A stretch of DNA of 9,230 nt. Source: JANXAZ01 sp037446605. Its GTDB lineage: Bacteria > Pseudomonadota > Alphaproteobacteria > Geminicoccales > Geminicoccaceae. The stretch is from NCBI GenBank assembly GCA_037446605.1, contig JBBIIE010000140.1, forward strand, positions 1-9,230, written 5' to 3'. Shown one piece after another: positions 6,291 to 9,230 of the stretch (positions within the stretch are counted from its first letter, which is position 1; each line of letters begins with the position of its first letter). The notes under the pieces were generated by a model that had not been told where the DNA came from, did no database searches, and saw only the letters and a list, made by a program, of their open reading frames with translations. The position numbers and the translations under genes are program-made.

Positions 6291-7060
6291 GCCATCTCGA
6301 CCCGTTCCGCGATCTGCGGACCGCCGACGAGCTCGAAGCGGCGCTGCGCCGGATCGGCGCCGAGCGCTACCACATCCACCACCCCTTCCACCGCATGCTG
6401 CACACGGGCCGCTGCACGAAGGGGCAGGTCCAGGCCTGGGCGCTCAACCGCTACATCTATCAGAGCCGGATCCCGCTCAAGGACGCGAGCCTGATCGGCC
6501 GCTGCCCCGACCGCGAACTGCGCCGGGAATGGCTCGTGCGGATCCTCGACCACGACGGCTTCGGCGAGGAAGAGGGCGGCATCGAGCGGTGGCTCAAGCT
6601 TTGCGAGGGGCTCGGGCTCGACCGCGACTACGTGGTCTCGGAAGAGGGGGCGCTGCCCGCCACCGAGTTCGCGGTCGAGGCCTATGTCCGCTTCGTCCGC
6701 GAGCGGAGCCTCCTCGAAGCCGTCGCCTCCTCGCTCACCGAGCTCTTCGCCCCGGCGATCCACGAGGAGCGGATCCCGGGTCTTCTGAAGAACTACCCGT
6801 TCGTCTCCGAGGAGATGGTCGCCTATTTCCGCAAGCGCCTGGATCAGGCGCCGCGCGATGCCGGCTTCGCGCTCGACCACGTGAAGCGCCACGCCGACAC
6901 GGCCGAGAAGCGCTTCCTCGTCTGCAAGGCGCTGATCTTCAAGTGCGACGTCCTGTGGGCGCAGCTCGACGCGCTCCACCACGCCTACGTCCTGGGTGGC
7001 GGGATCCCCAAGGGTGCCTTCGTGCCCGCCGACCACGTCGAAGCGGCGAGGGCGGCATGA
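6287..7060 (+). CDS. pqqC: PqqC, pyrroloquinoline-quinone synthase (257 aa)
   Basis: PqqC is the cofactor-free oxidase that performs the last step: ring closure and oxidation of AHQQ to PQQ, using O2. It has the all-helical TenA/HO-like fold. Compared with the Klebsiella enzyme as I remember it, every active-site residue aligns with a constant offset of +5: His29, Arg55, Tyr58, Gln59, Lys65, Arg85, His89, Tyr133, Thr151, Glu152, His159, Arg162, Tyr180, Arg184 and Lys219. The enzyme therefore looks catalytically intact. The start is TTG at 6287, overlapping the pqqB stop, with a GGGAGGAG ribosome-binding site just upstream inside pqqB. The 3' end overlaps pqqD by ATGA. PqqC and PqqD are separate proteins here, unlike the PqqCD fusion in Methylorubrum extorquens. 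Confidence 0.97.
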   Translation: MSHLDPFRDLRTADELEAALRRIGAERYHIHHPFHRMLHTGRCTKGQVQAWALNRYIYQSRIPLKDASLIGRCPDRELRREWLVRILDHDGFGEEEGGIERWLKLCEGLGLDRDYVVSEEGALPATEFAVEAYVRFVRERSLLEAVASSLTELFAPAIHEERIPGLLKNYPFVSEEMVAYFRKRLDQAPRDAGFALDHVKRHADTAEKRFLVCKALIFKCDVLWAQLDALHHAYVLGGGIPKGAFVPADHVEAARAA

Positions 7061-7347
7061 GCTTGGCACCCGAGGACCGGCTCGTGCTCGCGCGCGGGGT
7101 GCGGGTCCGCTTCGACCCGGTGCGCAACTGCCACGTGCTCCTGGCGCCCGAGCGCGTGCTCTTCCCCTGCCCCACCTCGGTCGAGATCCTGGGACGGCTC
7201 GCCGAGCCGCGGCCCTTCGCCGAGCTCGTGGCGGGACTCGCCGCCGAGTTCGACGCGCCCGAGGAGGAGATCCGCGCCGACCTCGAGGGGCTCCTGGCCG
7301 ATCTCGTCGCCCAGCACGTCGTCCTGGTCGAGCGGAGGGCGCCGTGA
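7057..7347 (+). CDS. pqqD: PqqD, PqqA-binding peptide chaperone (96 aa)
   Basis: PqqD is a small RiPP recognition element. It binds the PqqA leader and delivers it to PqqE; the same fold serves as leader-binding domain in many RiPP systems. The protein has the expected N-terminal beta segment (VRVRFDPVRNCHVLLAPERVLFPCPTS split over ~15-41). The helical part follows: EILGRLAEPRPFAELVAGLAAEF, then the acidic EEIRADLEGLLADL and a final QHVVLVE strand. ATG at 7057 overlaps the pqqC stop (ATGA), and the TGA overlaps the pqqE GTG start (GTGA). It is therefore locked between two coupled neighbours. It is a free-standing protein, not fused to PqqC or PqqE. Confidence 0.95.
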   Translation: MSLAPEDRLVLARGVRVRFDPVRNCHVLLAPERVLFPCPTSVEILGRLAEPRPFAELVAGLAAEFDAPEEEIRADLEGLLADLVAQHVVLVERRAP

Positions 7348-8468
7348 ACGCGATCGCCCGCGAGCCCTGGCGGGAGCCGCCGATCGGCCTTCTGGCGGAG
7401 CTCACCCATCGCTGCCCCTTGGCTTGTCCCTATTGCTCGAACCCGCTCGAGCTCACCGCCCGCGAGCGCGAGCTTTCGACCGAAGTGTGGCTGCGCGTCC
7501 TCGACGAAGCGGCGGCACTCGGCGTCCTCCAGCTCCACCTCTCGGGTGGCGAGCCGACGCTGCGGACCGACCTCGAGGCGATCGTCGCGCGCGCCCGCGC
7601 GCTCGAGCTCTATTCGAACCTGATCACGGCCGGAGTGGGCGTTTCCGAACGCCGTCTCGAAGCGCTCGCCAAGGCCGGGCTCGACCACGTCCAGCTCAGC
7701 GTCCAGGACGTCGATCCCGAGGGCTGCGATCGGATCGGGGGCTTCAAGGGCTCGTTCGCCCGCAAGGTGGCGTTCGCCCGCGCGGTCCGTGCCCTGGGCC
7801 TGCCCTTGACCCTCAATGCCGTGGTCCACCGGCACAATCTCGACCGACTCGAGCGGTTCGTCGAGCTCGCCCTCGAGCTCGAGGCCGACCGGCTCGAGGT
7901 CGCGCACGTGCAATATTACGGCTGGGCGCTCGCCAACCGGGCAGCCTTGATGCCGACCCGTGCGCAACTCGACCGTTCGGTCGAGATCGTGAAGGCGGCG
8001 CGCGAGCGCTACGGGGACCGGCTACTCATCGACTTCGTCGTGCCGGATTATTACGCGACCCACCCCAAGCCCTGCGCTTCGGGCTGGGGGCGGGCCGTCA
8101 TCCTCGTGGCTCCGGACGGCCGCGTCCTACCCTGTCACGCCGCGCCCACCATCCCGGGCCTCGACTTCCCGAGCGTGAAGGACCGGCCGCTCGCCTGGAT
8201 CTGGCAGGAGAGCCCGGCCTTCCAACGCTTCCGCGGGTTCGAGTGGATGCAGGAGCCCTGCCGGTCCTGCCCGCGCCGGGAGATCGATTCCGGCGGCTGC
8301 CGCTGCCAGGCGATGCAGCTTCTGGGCGATCCCGAGGCGACCGACCCGGCCTGCTCGCTCTCACCGCACCACGCCCGGATCCGCGCGCTCGCCGAGGCCG
8401 AGGCGGCATCCGCGCCACCGCCCTTCCGCTATCGCCGGCTCGAGGAGCCCGCCGCCGCGCCCGCCTGA
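7344..8468 (+). CDS. pqqE: PqqE, radical SAM/SPASM peptide cross-linking enzyme (374 aa)
   Basis: PqqE joins the PqqA Glu gamma-carbon to the Tyr ring in a radical-SAM reaction, the first committed step of PQQ formation. The SAM-cluster motif CPLACPYC gives Cys24, Cys28 and Cys31, and SGGEP at 67-71 contacts SAM. The C-terminal SPASM domain has Cys244, Cys264, Cys306, Cys309, Asp315, Cys319, Cys321 and Cys337. Against my memory of M. extorquens PqqE, all eleven ligands align with a constant offset of -4, including the unusual Asp ligand of an auxiliary cluster. The GTG start at 7344 overlaps the pqqD stop and is preceded by GGAGGG. It is the last gene of the operon. A 12-bp hairpin follows the stop almost at once. 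No peptidase gene (pqqF/G) follows, so that activity must be encoded elsewhere. Confidence 0.97.
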   Translation: MNAIAREPWREPPIGLLAELTHRCPLACPYCSNPLELTARERELSTEVWLRVLDEAAALGVLQLHLSGGEPTLRTDLEAIVARARALELYSNLITAGVGVSERRLEALAKAGLDHVQLSVQDVDPEGCDRIGGFKGSFARKVAFARAVRALGLPLTLNAVVHRHNLDRLERFVELALELEADRLEVAHVQYYGWALANRAALMPTRAQLDRSVEIVKAARERYGDRLLIDFVVPDYYATHPKPCASGWGRAVILVAPDGRVLPCHAAPTIPGLDFPSVKDRPLAWIWQESPAFQRFRGFEWMQEPCRSCPRREIDSGGCRCQAMQLLGDPEATDPACSLSPHHARIRALAEAEAASAPPPFRYRRLEEPAAAPA

Positions 8469-8470
8469 GC

Positions 8471-8498
8471 GGGTCGCGGTCCGAGCGGACCGCGACCC
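8471..8498. terminator. Perfect 12-bp hairpin between pqqE and the convergent P460 gene
   Basis: GGGTCGCGGTCC (8471-8482) and GGACCGCGACCC (8487-8498) are exact inverse complements around the 4-base loop GAGC. The hairpin starts 2 bases after the pqqE stop and ends 12 bases before the stop of the convergent P460-type gene. It is therefore ideally placed as a shared bidirectional terminator. Neither strand has a T-run after the stem, so it would be a non-canonical intrinsic terminator or an RNA 3'-end stabiliser. Confidence 0.75.
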
Positions 8499-8510
8499 TC
8501 GAGGTGCTCC

Positions 8511-9230
8511 CTAGCGCGGCCGTCGCCGCAGGTCGGCCGGCACGAAGTAGAGGCTGTCCTGGCTGTCGGCGAGCAGCCCGTGGCAGCCGGCGCAGAACTC
8601 CTGCATCGCGGCGTCGCTGACCAGCGAGCCGTCCGGGTTGACCATCCGGTAGGCCCAATCGTGGGTCTTGGGACTGCTGCCGTTGGCGAGCCGTTCCATG
8701 ATGAACAACGGCCCGACCTCGAGCCCGCCATCGGGATGAGCGAGGAAGCTGTCCTTCGCGAGCACGGCACCGGCCGGGAACTTCCCCGCCTGCTCGAAGC
8801 GACCGTAGCGGTTGGCGTTCTTCGGATCGGCATAGTTCTGGACGTAGCGCTGGCCGTGCGTCGCCGATTGATAGGCCCGCTGGCTGAACCGCGGCCACTT
8901 CGCGTAGGTCTTGGCGGTCGCATCGCCCGACTTGGCGTAGGCAGCCAGCATCTCGGGCAGGAGGCACTCGTAGGCGGCCCGCGCCTGGGCGGCCGTGAGC
9001 TCGACCGCCGGGGCGGCGCCGCAGGGATTGGCCGCGCACGGATTGGCGGCACACGGGTTCTTGGCGGCACAGGGGTTCTTCGCGGCGCACGGATTCTTGG
9101 CGGCGCAGGGATTCGCGGCAGCCTTGGCCGCGCAGGGGTTCTTCGCCGCACAGGGATTCGCAGCGGCCTTCGCGGCACACGGGTTCTTGGCCGCGCAGGG
9201 GTTCTTGGCGGCCCAGGGGTTGGACAGCGC
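8511..9230 (-). CDS. Cytochrome P460-family c-type haem protein with N-terminal NPCAAK repeats (start outside window)
   Basis: This is 239 codons of a minus-strand gene with its stop (TAG) at 8511-8513. The reading frame stays open to the window edge, so the start and any signal peptide are missing. Numbering from the edge, residues 4-73 are Cys-rich repeats. The rest reads as a cytochrome P460 domain: ELTAAQARAAYECLLPEM (~78-95), KWPRFSQRAYQSATHGQRYV, FPAGAVLAKDSF, GPLFIMER, DWAYRMVNPDGS, then the haem-binding CAGCH (Cys213-Cys216-His217) and SLYFVPADL near the end. Lys159 in VLAKDSF lines up with the haem-cross-linking Lys70 of Nitrosomonas P460 as I remember it. P460 proteins are periplasmic and oxidise hydroxylamine or related nitrogen compounds in some bacteria; many family members have no known role. 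The gene converges on the pqq operon and shares a hairpin with it. Confidence 0.82.
   Translation of the reverse strand, partial: ALSNPWAAKNPCAAKNPCAAKAAANPCAAKNPCAAKAAANPCAAKNPCAAKNPCAAKNPCAANPCAANPCGAAPAVELTAAQARAAYECLLPEMLAAYAKSGDATAKTYAKWPRFSQRAYQSATHGQRYVQNYADPKNANRYGRFEQAGKFPAGAVLAKDSFLAHPDGGLEVGPLFIMERLANGSSPKTHDWAYRMVNPDGSLVSDAAMQEFCAGCHGLLADSQDSLYFVPADLRRRPR
9012..9221 (-). repeat. In-frame NPCAAK tandem repeats (~18-base units) in the P460-type gene
   Basis: Read on the minus strand there are eleven consecutive units: NPWAAK, NPCAAK, NPCAAKAAA, NPCAAK, NPCAAKAAA, three NPCAAK, two NPCAA and a final NPCGAA. Ten carry Cys; the first has Trp instead. The period is mostly 18 bases (6 codons), with two 27-base and two 15-base variants, all in frame. 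Third codon positions vary (AAC/AAT, CCC/CCG, TGC/TGT), so the peptide is conserved more strictly than the DNA. More units could lie beyond the window edge, although the three codons before the first unit (Ala-Leu-Ser) do not fit the pattern. Confidence 0.95.

Noticed and set aside
9012..9221. Possible CRISPR array because of regularly spaced repeats
   Set aside because: The units are contiguous with no spacers, have a codon-multiple period (15, 18 or 27 bases), and encode an uninterrupted NPCAAK peptide in frame with a cytochrome domain.
1..9230. tRNA, rRNA, insertion sequences, integrase or attachment sites
   Set aside because: I found no cloverleaf, rRNA-like stretch, transposase, or paired inverted or direct repeats flanking any segment. 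The window looks like ordinary chromosome.

Overview
The window is very GC-rich chromosomal DNA. The GyrB C-terminus, the PqqA/B/C/D/E set and the heavy use of GTG and TTG starts suggest an alphaproteobacterium, perhaps Rhodospirillales-like. That placement is an inference from how the proteins read; no rRNA is present. Most long alternative reading frames here are GC-driven shadows of the genes listed.

Layout, left to right: (1) the 3' end of gyrB on +. Its last codons overlap a convergent small Crp/Fnr-type regulator on -. (2) Divergent from that regulator, a secreted Spy/CpxP-like, metal-sensor-type periplasmic protein on +. (3) Converging on it, a two-gene minus-strand operon: an M20-family N-carbamoyl amidohydrolase, translationally coupled by a GTGA overlap to a NitT/TauT-type ABC ATPase that has no permease or binding protein nearby. 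(4) Divergent from the amidohydrolase, a LysR regulator with an N-terminal extension. (5) A complete pqqABCDE operon on + for biosynthesis of the redox cofactor pyrroloquinoline quinone. The 27-residue PqqA precursor carries the Glu-x3-Tyr pair, and pqqB/C, pqqC/D and pqqD/E each overlap by 4 bases. (6) A perfect 12-bp hairpin, then a convergent minus-strand gene for a cytochrome P460-type c-haem protein. Its N-terminal part is a run of Cys-rich NPCAAK repeats that continues to within three codons of the window edge.

How the genes work together: PqqA is the ribosomal peptide substrate. PqqD presents it to the radical-SAM enzyme PqqE, which joins Glu18 to Tyr22. PqqB and PqqC act later, with PqqC doing the final ring closure and oxidation. 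No pqqF/pqqG-type peptidase and no quinoprotein dehydrogenase lies in the window. PqqC and PqqE retain every active-site or cluster ligand I could align from memory, so the pathway looks functional. The least ordinary element is the repeat-bearing P460 protein. The Crp/Fnr–Spy pair and the transporter-less ABC ATPase are the next most interesting.
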